64,000 nt of DNA from an uncultured Flavobacteriales bacterium (GTDB lineage Bacteria > Bacteroidota > Bacteroidia > CAIKAF01): positions 1-64,000 of the forward strand of contig CAIKAF010000015.1 in the NCBI GenBank assembly GCA_903825395.1, read 5' to 3'. Shown piece after piece: positions 43,497-52,914 of this stretch. Numbering within the stretch: the first letter of the stretch is position 1; every line of letters starts with the position of its first letter. The position numbers were made by a program, and so were the translations under genes. The notes beneath the pieces were generated by a model. It did no database searches and was not told where the DNA came from. It worked only from the letters and a program-made list of their open reading frames with translations.

Positions 43497-44870
43497 GTGC
43501 ATTCTGAGCAAACCATAGCCGCACTTTCTACGCCGTTGGGCGGTGGCATTGCCCTGATTCGGGTGAGTGGGCCGCAGAGTTGGGCTGCGGTACAGGCGCA
43601 TTTTCGGCCGTATGGACGCGGAGAATTGGCCGAGCCCAATTGGCAGCACCGCTCTGCCTTGGTGGGCCGCTGGATGGACGGAAATGAAATCCTGGATGAG
43701 GTGGTTGTGCTGCCGTTTCTGGCTCCGCAGTCGTTCACCGGCGAAGATGTGGTTGAAATCAGTTTTCATGCTTCGGCTTATGTGGTGGAACGGGCCTTGC
43801 ATCAGCTCAGTCTTCAGGGCGTACGCCCGGCCACGGCCGGCGAATTTACCCGCCGGGCTTTCATGAATGGAAAAATGGATTTGGCTCAGGCCGAGGCGGT
43901 TGCAGATTTGCTTGCTGCCGGCCATAAAGCTGCTGCCCGAATGGCTATGCAGCACTTGCGCGGCGCCTTTTCAGAACGCATCAACGCCATGCGAAACAGC
44001 CTGCTGGATTTTTGCGCCTTGCTGGAATTGGAGCTGGATTTTTCGGAAGAAGACGTTGAGTTTGCTTCGCGCAGCGACCTGAGCAAGCGCATCGGACAGA
44101 TAGAACAGCAGCTTCAATCCTTGCTTCAAACCTACACCATGGGCAGAGCATTAAAGCAAGGTATACCTGTTGCCATTGTGGGCAAACCGAACGCCGGCAA
44201 AAGCACCTTGCTAAATGCCCTGCTGCAGGAAGAACGGGCCTTGGTATCGGACATTCCGGGAACCACCCGCGACACGGTGGAAGACGAACTGGTTTTAGAG
44301 GGGGTTCGGTTTCGGTTTATTGATACGGCGGGAATCCGCGACACAGAAGATCCGATTGAAAAGCTGGGGATAGAACGCAGTGTTGAGGCCTTGCGGCGCT
44401 CGGGCATGGTATTGCATTTGGGCGACGCTCAAAATCAGACCGAGGCCGAGTTGGAGCAGGAGGAACTTCGTTGGCGCGAACGTTTGGGCTTGGAAAGCAA
44501 ACCCATTTTACGGATTTGGAACAAAATGGATGTGCTGGAGGCCGGATTCAAAGCGGGCAGTGGAATACCGGTTTCGGCCAAAAACGGGCAAGGTTTGGAA
44601 GAAATAAAGCAGGCCTTATTGGGGCAACTGACAGATATGGGCTATGGCAATCAAGACATCATGATTAGTCAGGCAAGGCACAAGGGATTGCTGGAAGAAG
44701 CGGTTCATGGATTGGAGCGGGTGCGGCAGCATTTGGATTCGGGGTACAGCGGAGATATGTTGGCCTTGGATTTGCGTCAGGCCATGCGTCCGTTGGAGGA
44801 ATTGACCGGGCACATTGGAACCGAGGAGGTATTGGGGCATATTTTTGGGCGGTTTTGTATCGGTAAATAG
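43497..44870 (+). CDS. mnmE: tRNA uridine-5-carboxymethylaminomethyl modification GTPase
   Basis: With MnmG, installs cmnm5 at wobble U34. The protein of about 457 residues has an N-terminal tetrahydrofolate-binding region (TIAALSTPLGGGIALIRVSG). The G domain has GKPNAGKSTLLNALL, TRDT, DTAG and NKMD, and the C-terminus ends in CIGK, whose Cys is functional. Start choice is uncertain. A TTG at 43482 overlaps a GACCTTTG sequence that looks like a weak -7 element, so GTG 43497 is preferred. Other enzymes of the pathway are not in the window. Confidence 0.95.
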   Translation: MHSEQTIAALSTPLGGGIALIRVSGPQSWAAVQAHFRPYGRGELAEPNWQHRSALVGRWMDGNEILDEVVVLPFLAPQSFTGEDVVEISFHASAYVVERALHQLSLQGVRPATAGEFTRRAFMNGKMDLAQAEAVADLLAAGHKAAARMAMQHLRGAFSERINAMRNSLLDFCALLELELDFSEEDVEFASRSDLSKRIGQIEQQLQSLLQTYTMGRALKQGIPVAIVGKPNAGKSTLLNALLQEERALVSDIPGTTRDTVEDELVLEGVRFRFIDTAGIRDTEDPIEKLGIERSVEALRRSGMVLHLGDAQNQTEAELEQEELRWRERLGLESKPILRIWNKMDVLEAGFKAGSGIPVSAKNGQGLEEIKQALLGQLTDMGYGNQDIMISQARHKGLLEEAVHGLERVRQHLDSGYSGDMLALDLRQAMRPLEELTGHIGTEEVLGHIFGRFCIGK

Positions 44871-44945
44871 GGGCATACCTACGTGTATGCCCATTCACCC
44901 CGTTTTTAATTGACCGTTTGGGCATACCCGCGTGGTTACCCATTC
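44871..44945. repeat. GGGCATAC-type inverted repeats
   Basis: GGGCATACCTACGTGTATGCCC just after the mnmE stop, written here as GGGCATAC / GTATGCCC around CTACGT, and a diverged second copy with GGGCATACCCGCGTGG at about 44919. Same class as 14190-14321. Confidence 0.7.
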
Positions 44946-44988
44946 AAAACCAAAGTCTAAAAATAGCGTTCCAGCCGGAAATGCGGCA

Positions 44989-45390
44989 TCAACGCCGAAT
45001 CAAAGGATGCGCTACTCCCCTAGTCTTCCTGCTTTGAGGCCAGAACAATACCCGACAGCGGTATCCCAGCCAACCTCCCAACAATCCATACAACCCACCC
45101 AATACAAAGGTGATTCCAATCCAGCCATACCCAGAGTAGGATTTTCCCCCTACAATCTGCTCAAGTTGGGCAAAAAAGACAAGGGCCCTAGGCTCGGTTA
45201 ACAAAGGCAATACCAGCACCCAGGCCAACCCCGGAGAAAGAACACTCCCCAACAGCTGCTGCCAGGTTGTAGGCTTCCAGAAAAAGGCCCAGATTAAGGC
45301 CGCAAAAAAAGTCATCAAACCATAGGGAATCCAATTGCCTACAAGCCAATGCAATACAAAACCCAAAATAAAATAAACGGCAGTCTTCAT
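44989..45390 (-). CDS. Hypothetical membrane protein
   Basis: 133 residues with about four hydrophobic segments (starting MKTAVYFILGFVLHWLVG). I do not recognise the family. Its ATG overlaps the TGA of the penicillin-acylase-like gene, so the two are translationally coupled and presumably transcribed together. Confidence 0.7.
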   Translation of the reverse strand: MKTAVYFILGFVLHWLVGNWIPYGLMTFFAALIWAFFWKPTTWQQLLGSVLSPGLAWVLVLPLLTEPRALVFFAQLEQIVGGKSYSGYGWIGITFVLGGLYGLLGGWLGYRCRVLFWPQSRKTRGVAHPLIRR

Positions 45391-47741
45391 GGCATTGATT
45401 TGGGTTTAAACGTCCAAACTTGGCTGAAAGAAGGCAGAGAATCTAAGCGGACTGTATGGTATCGGCCTTGCTCCCAGGTTCGAAGCCGATTCAAATAAAA
45501 GGCGGATGCGGGATTCCCAGATTGACCTCCGGGATAAATGAGTTTTGCCCAAACCCGCTTCTCTAAACTAACCAGCATGCGCCAACTCGGACCATTTTTA
45601 TTTTTCATGGCATTGGGGGCCGAGCCATGACCGCCACTGCGAATGAGTTCTGAGCTAAAAGCTTCCAGCCGAGCCAAATGCTTCATGCGGGTATTGCGAG
45701 CCAAGTACCAGGGTTGTGGCTTATACTCGCTTAAGGCTTCATCAAAGGCTAAGGACACGGCCTTTCTATACTTCACTCGGCTTGCCGAATCTACATGCAA
45801 GGGTAAGCCCGCAAAACCATTGGACTGCAAGGCCTCAATCAACAACCACGATTGAGGATATACGGCATGGTTTTCATCGATTTCAGGCCAGACAGCGCGC
45901 ATGGACTTCTTCAGCCAAAGTTCAAACAAAACAGCCATTTCTGTTGTGTCGGAATAATCTCCATTCCATTGTTCCAGCTTTTCAATCAACCCTGAGCGTG
46001 TTTTCAGGCAAGATAGCATCAAGGGCAATAAGGTTGATGCCTCTCGGGAATGATTGTCCAATTGCAGGCTTATCATGTCGTCCATCGACATTTTTCCGGG
46101 CAAAGACAAGCGTTCAAAAATGCGGAGGTTTCTCCAAATCTCAAATCGACCCGTGTAGGGATAGGGCGATTGGGCTCCGAAGGGATGCTGATTGGCTGAA
46201 AACACAAATCCAGACACTGGATTTCGCAGGTGGGGACTTAGGGAATCGGCCACATAGCTGGACCAGGGGGCAATTCCATCCAAGGGTTTACCCAGGGTTC
46301 TTCCCAATCCCTGTTCCCGTTTCGGGAATAGACCTTTTTGCCACAACCCTATGTTTCCTGCGGTATCGGCATACACAAAATTCTGAGGAGGACATTTAAA
46401 GGTTTCTAAAGCCGCCTCTATGTGGCGGATGGATGCGCTTCTGTTCAATAAATAAAAGGTTCGCAGTTCGTTGGAAGGCTCAAATCCTGTCCAAGCGAAG
46501 GCCAGTCCGTAGTTCTTATTCTGAATTAGGGTATCTGTATCTACTACCGGTCCGAATTCTGTGTAGGGCACTTTAAAGCGCAGATCAGCCTGTCCCCTAA
46601 CTCCAATCACCTCGGGCCTATACTTTAAGGCTTTCCATCCTGAATCGATTTTGTAGGCATTTTTTTGTGGATTCAGTTCCAATACGAACCAATCTTTCAC
46701 ATCTACCGTTCCATTGGTTACGCCCCAGGCGGTAGCTGGAGTAAACCCAATGATGACGGCCGGAGTTCCGGGTAAACTCACCCCATGAACGTGGTGGCTG
46801 GCATCCCGTAAATTAACTTCAAACCAAATGGAGGGAAGGTTTAAGGGCAAATGGGGATCGTTGGCCAAAAATGGCCGACCGGTTTCCGTTCGACTGCCAT
46901 GAACAGCCCAATTGTTGCTTCCAAGCCCTTGGGTTGAATCGGCCGGAACAGGTCGATTAAACCAAGGCAAATACCGGGATGGATGGGGCGTAGAAAATGA
47001 GCCATTTGCGGATAAATTCTGGTTTGCCTGCACTGCAGCTTGAGGGTATGGATTGAAATCCGGATACCATTGTTCCAAGTACGAAATGCCCAAATTGCGA
47101 AGTACCCAACCCAATTCCATATCGTAGGTGGTTCCGGTGAGCAGGTCGGCCATGTATTTTAACATCAACGCACTTTTGAAATTGGTCCAGGGCTCAGGAG
47201 CATAATTCAAAAGCTTAAATTCAATGGGATAATCGGAATAGGAAAGCGATTCAATCCAAGCATTGACTCCAGCCGTATAGGCATCCAATACCACCTTCAT
47301 TTCCGGATCTTTTTCAAAGGCAAGTAATGCCTGTTCGGAGGCATAGGTCATGCCCTTTTGACGCTGTTGAATGTCAAGCTGTAGTGCCTTTTGGCCAACG
47401 ATTTCTGATAAGCGGCCAGAAGCAAATCGGGTTTGGAAATCCATTTGCCAAAGCCGAAAACGAGCCGTTACATAGCCTTGTAAAAAATACAGGTCATGGG
47501 GATTTTCGGCCTGTATGAAGGGCACCCGTCCATCATCAAACCCAATGGTAGCCGGAGCTGTTAGGTGTTGTTCTAGGTCCTCGGGCAATTTATGAAATTC
47601 AGGTTCATTTAAGGCCTGCACCAATCCTTTTCCCGGATGCAGCAGTTGCCCCATGGGAGGGATTTCAGCCCAGCCCGCCTCCAGCAAGTAAAGCACTGCT
47701 GCACTGAACAGCAACGAAACAGCAAAGCCAACCCACTTCAT
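45387..47741 (-). CDS. Penicillin acylase family protein (N-terminal nucleophile hydrolase)
   Basis: 784 residues. The nucleophile is Ser275 in GLGSNNWAVHGSRTETG, where autocleavage would give an alpha chain of about 250 residues after the N-terminal segment and a beta chain starting at Ser275. Additional family motifs are ANDPHL and GFTPATAWGVTNG. An N-terminal hydrophobic segment (MKWVGFAVSLLFSAAVLYLL) suggests export or anchoring. In this family the substrate ranges from beta-lactams to acyl-homoserine lactones; it cannot be predicted here. Followed by a small membrane protein. Confidence 0.9.
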   Translation of the reverse strand: MKWVGFAVSLLFSAAVLYLLEAGWAEIPPMGQLLHPGKGLVQALNEPEFHKLPEDLEQHLTAPATIGFDDGRVPFIQAENPHDLYFLQGYVTARFRLWQMDFQTRFASGRLSEIVGQKALQLDIQQRQKGMTYASEQALLAFEKDPEMKVVLDAYTAGVNAWIESLSYSDYPIEFKLLNYAPEPWTNFKSALMLKYMADLLTGTTYDMELGWVLRNLGISYLEQWYPDFNPYPQAAVQANQNLSANGSFSTPHPSRYLPWFNRPVPADSTQGLGSNNWAVHGSRTETGRPFLANDPHLPLNLPSIWFEVNLRDASHHVHGVSLPGTPAVIIGFTPATAWGVTNGTVDVKDWFVLELNPQKNAYKIDSGWKALKYRPEVIGVRGQADLRFKVPYTEFGPVVDTDTLIQNKNYGLAFAWTGFEPSNELRTFYLLNRSASIRHIEAALETFKCPPQNFVYADTAGNIGLWQKGLFPKREQGLGRTLGKPLDGIAPWSSYVADSLSPHLRNPVSGFVFSANQHPFGAQSPYPYTGRFEIWRNLRIFERLSLPGKMSMDDMISLQLDNHSREASTLLPLMLSCLKTRSGLIEKLEQWNGDYSDTTEMAVLFELWLKKSMRAVWPEIDENHAVYPQSWLLIEALQSNGFAGLPLHVDSASRVKYRKAVSLAFDEALSEYKPQPWYLARNTRMKHLARLEAFSSELIRSGGHGSAPNAMKNKNGPSWRMLVSLEKRVWAKLIYPGGQSGNPASAFYLNRLRTWEQGRYHTVRLDSLPSFSQVWTFKPKSMP

Positions 47742-47803
47742 GCCGAAATGTACGTTTTTTTTACGTTAATCTTCCGATGGTTCCAGCAAAAGCTCCCTAA
47801 TCC

Positions 47804-50800
47804 TTAGCGTTTAATTAGGATGGCGTAGTGTTGGCCTTCTTCATTCACTAGGGCATACCATCCTGGCAGAAGCTCGGGGCCAAACACCAATTCGGTTGTT
47901 CCCTGTTGTATATTTCCTGTCCAGACCGTTCTGCCCATCACATCAACCAACCTGCCAGTAAATGGGTTGGTAGATTGAAGGGTTAACTCAGATGAAAATG
48001 GATTTGGATACACCAATAAATTGGTGGCTTCCAATTGATGAACAGACGATTGGCATGTCAAGAACCAGGTATTGGGGCTCCCGTTGGGGCAGCCTGCAAA
48101 CCAATTCTGAGCTTGGTTCATCTTTCCTGTACTGTCGAGCATTTCTAGCGAGGGACCAGTTCCGTTGGGACTCAGGGGCCAGGGTGCCAGTCCATCAAAA
48201 CAAAGACTAAATACCAAATTTCCACTGGAATCGCTCAAAAAAATCGATTCTAGGCTCGAAGACAAGGCTATTCCAGATGGGCCGATGGGATTTGAAATGC
48301 TGGGATGTATTTGTTGAAACAAGGCCAAATCCTGAGCCACTACCCTTCTACTTCCTGCTGAAAGGATTTCTCCTTGAGCAACCGTATGGGAATTTCCAGC
48401 CTCATCGCTGATGCGCCAACCGCTTAGGTCAATGGATTGATTGCTAGAATTAAACACCTCAAACCAATCGGCACTGGGTTGGTTGCTTGAAGGTTTGTAC
48501 ATGACTTCTGAGATTAACACTTTCTCTTGGCATGGGCTGTACGGCGCTCCGGGCGAGCCTTTCATGCAGCCATCGAACCAACCGGCGGCCTGCATTCCTA
48601 GGGCTGAGGCATCGCGTTCCAGGGTTCGCCCGCGACCGTTGGCTCCCCTGGGCCAGCCGACTCCATCTGAATAGCCTACAGAGTCAATGGTTGTTCCATT
48701 TTTATGTATCAGGTACAACGAATCAGAACCATTCCCCAAACCAAAAGATAAGGTAGAAGAAAGATGAGCCACTCCCGGATGCATGGATTGAAATGCAGAA
48801 GTATCTCGGCAAATAACTGCAAATCCGCCGGGAGCAAGAACCAAATCGTCTGGAAACGACCATTGATTTTGGTTGGCATCTTTGATTCTCCAGCCTTTCA
48901 GGTGAGCTGGGGTGCTCCCTTGGTTTTGAATTTCAACCCAATCGCCTTGGATCAATCCAGGATGGTCTTGATAATTCAGTTCGGTTATGCGTAGAGAGTC
49001 TGATGGGGTGTACAGGAAGGTAAAATTGGCCTTAAACGTTACCGAGGCGTTGGTGATGGTATCTTCCCAAACAGGGTTGTTGGGGGCAGATATATAGGTT
49101 TGAGAATCCCAATGGCTAAAGGCATAACCGGGCTCAGGAATTGCAGTAATTTTTAATGGAACTCCATCAAAATAAATGCCTTGCCAGGGCAATGGACCTG
49201 GAGTAATGGTTGAAATTTGAATGTTGCCGCCGGCAAGAGGCATAGCGTCCAATGCCACATCCACATTCTTGGGCAAATTAAAATGATAGCGCAAATGGTT
49301 TCGAACATAGGGGCTTCGACCTGCCAATTGGTTGCGCATTATTTGATGGTTTTGTGCGTAGGAATTCATATGATTGGCTACCGTAGTTGTTCCCCAGCGA
49401 GCAAATTGACCTGGTGCTTCCGAAAGGGATTCCTGATACATATTTGTTTCAACGGTATCCATGGCCGACCACAACCAGCTGGTATTCATCAAATCAGCAA
49501 AGCGATTGATAAAGTAATTTTTGTATTGATCATTTTGAATTAATCGATACCAGAAATTGGCATGAATTTCATTGGGTCCCTGCTGGAATAAATATCCGAT
49601 ACCATCGTGGGTATTGTCGGTCCAACCATTTGGATTTAAACCCCATTCCAAATCGATGAGTCCATACCTCCATTTCTTTTGGGTATGGGTACCTCTAAAA
49701 ATTTTAATGTTGTTCCAGGGCCAATCCGTATTTCCCACCCATGCCTGAGCTGCGATGTAATCGTTGTAATACGGGATGTCTAAAACCTGGCCGGCTTGTG
49801 TCAAAAATTGAGGATCGGTTGGGTTTAAGGTTGTAAACCAATTGTAATCGTTTAAAAATGGTTCCGTAGAGCCTTCTACTGCACGCAAAACACTTCCGTA
49901 CCAATAACTGACGGATAAAATATCGAGTGAGTCCGTATTTGCTTGATGCAGGGCTTCGCAATAATTTACATCTTGTTTTTCGCGCAACTCATATACTCCA
50001 TTGTAACTTCCATTCAAATACACCACCACGGGCGTATATGCCGAATAATAATTCAGCGTGTTTTTTCCCATCAATTTTGTTAGCAGAGCATCTTTGTAAG
50101 GAAGTATTAGGTATTGATTTGACCCATTTCTCAGGTAAAAACGCTCAAAATCAGTTCTTCCGGCGCGGTCTGGAATCAGGGGGAAATTTAAATTTCCATC
50201 GCCCAAAGCTCCATTTCCGGGTTCTACCCGAAAACTTTTTTGAGGATGAGATCGGCTTCCTCCTGCTCCGCCTTCAATTTTAATTCCTGCCCGTTGCGAC
50301 CATTTCAATTGTCCACTTGAATCATAATAATCCACATGGCATGGTTTTTTCCAATCTGTCCACCAATTGTCACAAATTCCATTGGGTCCGAATAAATCAT
50401 CGGGATTGGCACTGATGCTAATAACAGGCAAGTCATGGTCAACCTGAATATAGTAAGAAGAAAATGATACTTCTGAGGGTAGGTTCTGCCCTGCAGTATG
50501 GAAAGTTCTGGCCCGTAAAAACGTAGTTTGGCCCAAATTAATTGAAGAGCCAGTATATAATGCATCATTTAGGGTTGGTGTAGCTCCATTGGTGGTATAC
50601 CGTACCTCATATCCAGGAGGAACAGGGGAAATCCCTACCGAAATTGGCCCACCATAAAACCCTGCCGGCTGAGTAATAATAGGCTTGGGGGCCCAACCTA
50701 GGGGAAAACCGGTTTGAGTGTTATTGCTGCTACCTGGGGTTGCTGTTAAAAACGTTACGCGCTGGGTTGAACCATCGGTTTGGCTGCCTACCGACCAGTC

Positions 50801-51775
50801 GGTCATTAGGCTATCTACGGTTAGGGCATCAAGTACATTTCCCTGAGCATCCACCAGAACTACCGTTTCGCCCTCCGAGGACAACTTAAAATTGGTGTGC
50901 AATGAGCCCAAATTGGCTGCTCCGAACCAAGGCTCTGCTGCCGACCAAAAGGTGGTTTGATCGCGCAAACCTACATGCAACCAGGGCCTCAAACTAAAAT
51001 CTGAACTGTTTTGAGTCGCGTTGATACCCACCAAGGCTAGGGTATTGGTGCCTTGATTCCAAATGCCGCGAATTTGAGCCATATCTAGAATAAAATGCTC
51101 TGGATTTCCTCCCTGATACATGGCAGCTTCGTGTTGTCCATCGGCCAACACATTGTAGGCCACCTGACCGCTAAAATTATTCCGAGCAATTTCAACTCCG
51201 TTCAGATAGGCCACAAATGCATCGTCGTAATCCACACTTAAGGTCATCCGTTCAATTTTTGACGTATCTGCAATTTGAAAGTCAGTGCGGATGTAGGCGG
51301 TAAAGATATTGCCGGGAAGTTGAGTCGCGTCATCGTTGTCTCCGAAACCGAAACCGCCGGGACCTGTAGAAAAACCGGGGGGATTTACTCCGACCAGATT
51401 CCAATTGAATTGAATGGCACTTGAACCGACTCTGTACCTCCAGGTTTGCCCCTCTTTTACAGCAGCTTCCCAGTGGTCAACTACGCTGGATAGATTTCGT
51501 CCTGAAGCAAATAGAAGCAGATAGCCGCCAGCAGGCATTGTTATCGATGGCAAAGGCCATTTCATTGGGAAACTGGGGTCGTCACTAATTCCATAACCCA
51601 CTAAAGATTGAGGCTGTGGTGAAGCGTTGTACAATTCAATCCAGTCTTCCGTTTCTCCAAACTCATCGAACACCTGAGAGAAATTGCGGTTGCTCGCTTC
51701 GTTAATTCGGATTTGCCCATGTACACACAAGGACAAACCCATTGAAATCCAGAATAATAGTCCACATTTTTTCAT
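47804..51775 (-). CDS. Large T9SS-secreted CotH-type protein with lamin-tail domains
   Basis: 1323 residues with a signal peptide. Order: a lamin-tail-like domain (QIRINEASNRNF ... EDWIELYN), a middle beta region, a chitobiase-type domain (near 365-420, VRYTTNGATPT), and a CotH kinase-like domain at about 450-830. The latter has the typical LPVISISANPDDLFGPNGI start, GIKIEGGAGGSRSHPQKSFRV, NGVYELREK and GLIDLEWGLN. Two more lamin-tail domains and a C-terminal T9SS domain (LLVYPNPFSSELTL, LPGWYALV) close it. CotH proteins phosphorylate protein or carry structural roles on spore coats; the activity here is unknown. Likely surface-attached. Confidence 0.9.
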   Translation of the reverse strand: MKKCGLLFWISMGLSLCVHGQIRINEASNRNFSQVFDEFGETEDWIELYNASPQPQSLVGYGISDDPSFPMKWPLPSITMPAGGYLLLFASGRNLSSVVDHWEAAVKEGQTWRYRVGSSAIQFNWNLVGVNPPGFSTGPGGFGFGDNDDATQLPGNIFTAYIRTDFQIADTSKIERMTLSVDYDDAFVAYLNGVEIARNNFSGQVAYNVLADGQHEAAMYQGGNPEHFILDMAQIRGIWNQGTNTLALVGINATQNSSDFSLRPWLHVGLRDQTTFWSAAEPWFGAANLGSLHTNFKLSSEGETVVLVDAQGNVLDALTVDSLMTDWSVGSQTDGSTQRVTFLTATPGSSNNTQTGFPLGWAPKPIITQPAGFYGGPISVGISPVPPGYEVRYTTNGATPTLNDALYTGSSINLGQTTFLRARTFHTAGQNLPSEVSFSSYYIQVDHDLPVISISANPDDLFGPNGICDNWWTDWKKPCHVDYYDSSGQLKWSQRAGIKIEGGAGGSRSHPQKSFRVEPGNGALGDGNLNFPLIPDRAGRTDFERFYLRNGSNQYLILPYKDALLTKLMGKNTLNYYSAYTPVVVYLNGSYNGVYELREKQDVNYCEALHQANTDSLDILSVSYWYGSVLRAVEGSTEPFLNDYNWFTTLNPTDPQFLTQAGQVLDIPYYNDYIAAQAWVGNTDWPWNNIKIFRGTHTQKKWRYGLIDLEWGLNPNGWTDNTHDGIGYLFQQGPNEIHANFWYRLIQNDQYKNYFINRFADLMNTSWLWSAMDTVETNMYQESLSEAPGQFARWGTTTVANHMNSYAQNHQIMRNQLAGRSPYVRNHLRYHFNLPKNVDVALDAMPLAGGNIQISTITPGPLPWQGIYFDGVPLKITAIPEPGYAFSHWDSQTYISAPNNPVWEDTITNASVTFKANFTFLYTPSDSLRITELNYQDHPGLIQGDWVEIQNQGSTPAHLKGWRIKDANQNQWSFPDDLVLAPGGFAVICRDTSAFQSMHPGVAHLSSTLSFGLGNGSDSLYLIHKNGTTIDSVGYSDGVGWPRGANGRGRTLERDASALGMQAAGWFDGCMKGSPGAPYSPCQEKVLISEVMYKPSSNQPSADWFEVFNSSNQSIDLSGWRISDEAGNSHTVAQGEILSAGSRRVVAQDLALFQQIHPSISNPIGPSGIALSSSLESIFLSDSSGNLVFSLCFDGLAPWPLSPNGTGPSLEMLDSTGKMNQAQNWFAGCPNGSPNTWFLTCQSSVHQLEATNLLVYPNPFSSELTLQSTNPFTGRLVDVMGRTVWTGNIQQGTTELVFGPELLPGWYALVNEEGQHYAILIKR

Positions 51776-51857
51776 AACCGGGTATTTCTTAATACTAAGT
51801 TAACATTTAAATTGATGCATCCTTTAAAAACAGGTTGAGTTTAGGGCTTGAGGCATT

Positions 51858-51997
51858 GCGCCCCCGATTGAACCGGCAGGCGGTGCAGCCCAAGACGTGC
51901 AGGGCCGGAGCGAGGAGGCGACGTGAGGAGCCACCGCAGCGACCTGGGCCCTGCCGACTTGGGCAAACCGACTACAGGTGAAAGCGGGAATAGGCGC
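51858..51997 (-). repeat. Structured dispersed repeat, copy 7 (140 nt)
   Basis: Closing stem GCGCC/GGCGC. The inner stem pairs 51888-51906 with 51946-51964, GCCCAAG/CTTGGGC and GCAGGGCC/GGCCCTGC, separated by a three-base bulge. The conserved core GCGAGGAGGCGACG and GGAGCCACCGC is present. It ends 11 bases before the stop codon of the esterase gene. Confidence 0.85.
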
Positions 51998-52007
51998 CCA
52001 AAAACGT

Positions 52008-52913
52008 TTATTTCAAATCCTGCATTCGGACTATTTTTTGTACAAATACGCCTGCCTCTTCAATGGAATCTTGGCTTTCTGGAAGCCAATTCCCCAAGGC
52101 CTGAAAGGCATGAAACAAACCTGGCCAAACCCGTTCTTGAAGCTCAACTCCCTGATTACGAAATTTTTGGCCTAGAGCCTTGCATTGAACATACAGCAAT
52201 TCATCGGTTGTGTAGTGCAATAATACAGGACATTGGGGAGCAGAAGCTTGCAAGAGCGGAGAGGCGTCAGGATGCGCCCGCTGATCTGCAGCATACAGCT
52301 GGCTAAAGCGTTCAACATCGGCGCAACGAATATAGGCGTCGCGCTGTTCAAGCTCTTGAACATCAGAACCAAGAGGCCTCAAATCTATCCATGGAGAAAA
52401 TAAAATCAAGCCTTTTCCGGCTTCCGAATTTTGGGCAATGCATCGTTGGTGCAGGGCCAAGGCCAATCCGCCTCCGGCCGAATCTCCAGCCAAAAAAAAG
52501 GGCAAGCCATGGCTTGCTGCCCATTTAGGCAACCAATCGGAAAGAAGGTTCAAGGCCTGGGGGAAGGGATGTTCGGGAGCCAAGGGGTACGAAGGCAGAA
52601 ACACCTGAGCTTGAGCTGCTTTGGCCAGATGGGCAGCCAGAGCGGCATGTGTTTTCACCGAGCCCATGGCGTAAGCTCCTCCGTGCAAAAACAAAATGGA
52701 GCATTTGGGCTGTACCTGTTCAGGCAAAAACGTAGCGCCCCGCAGTCCGAAAATAGATTCCCGAATCATCTGCACATTTGAGGGCAATGAAAAGCGCGAC
52801 ATCAACACCTCAAACCCTTTCCGCATCTCTTTTAAATCCATGGATTCAGAGTAAAATGCGGCTCGTAAGCCTTTAACCATTAACGTTGTAGCCCTAGCCT
52901 TGACCGAAGCCAT
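52008..52913 (-). CDS. Alpha/beta hydrolase, hormone-sensitive-lipase-like esterase
   Basis: 301 residues. Oxyanion motif HGGAYAMG, nucleophile Ser145 in GDSAGGG, probable Asp in YTTDELLY near 238, probable His in GLFHAFQ near 267. Cytoplasmic; no signal peptide. Substrate unknown, probably a small ester. Its ATG is one base after the end of the dicarboxylate symporter gene on the minus strand. It is likely the last gene of an aroC-symporter-esterase operon. Confidence 0.9.
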   Translation of the reverse strand: MASVKARATTLMVKGLRAAFYSESMDLKEMRKGFEVLMSRFSLPSNVQMIRESIFGLRGATFLPEQVQPKCSILFLHGGAYAMGSVKTHAALAAHLAKAAQAQVFLPSYPLAPEHPFPQALNLLSDWLPKWAASHGLPFFLAGDSAGGGLALALHQRCIAQNSEAGKGLILFSPWIDLRPLGSDVQELEQRDAYIRCADVERFSQLYAADQRAHPDASPLLQASAPQCPVLLHYTTDELLYVQCKALGQKFRNQGVELQERVWPGLFHAFQALGNWLPESQDSIEEAGVFVQKIVRMQDLK

Positions 52914-52914
52914 A

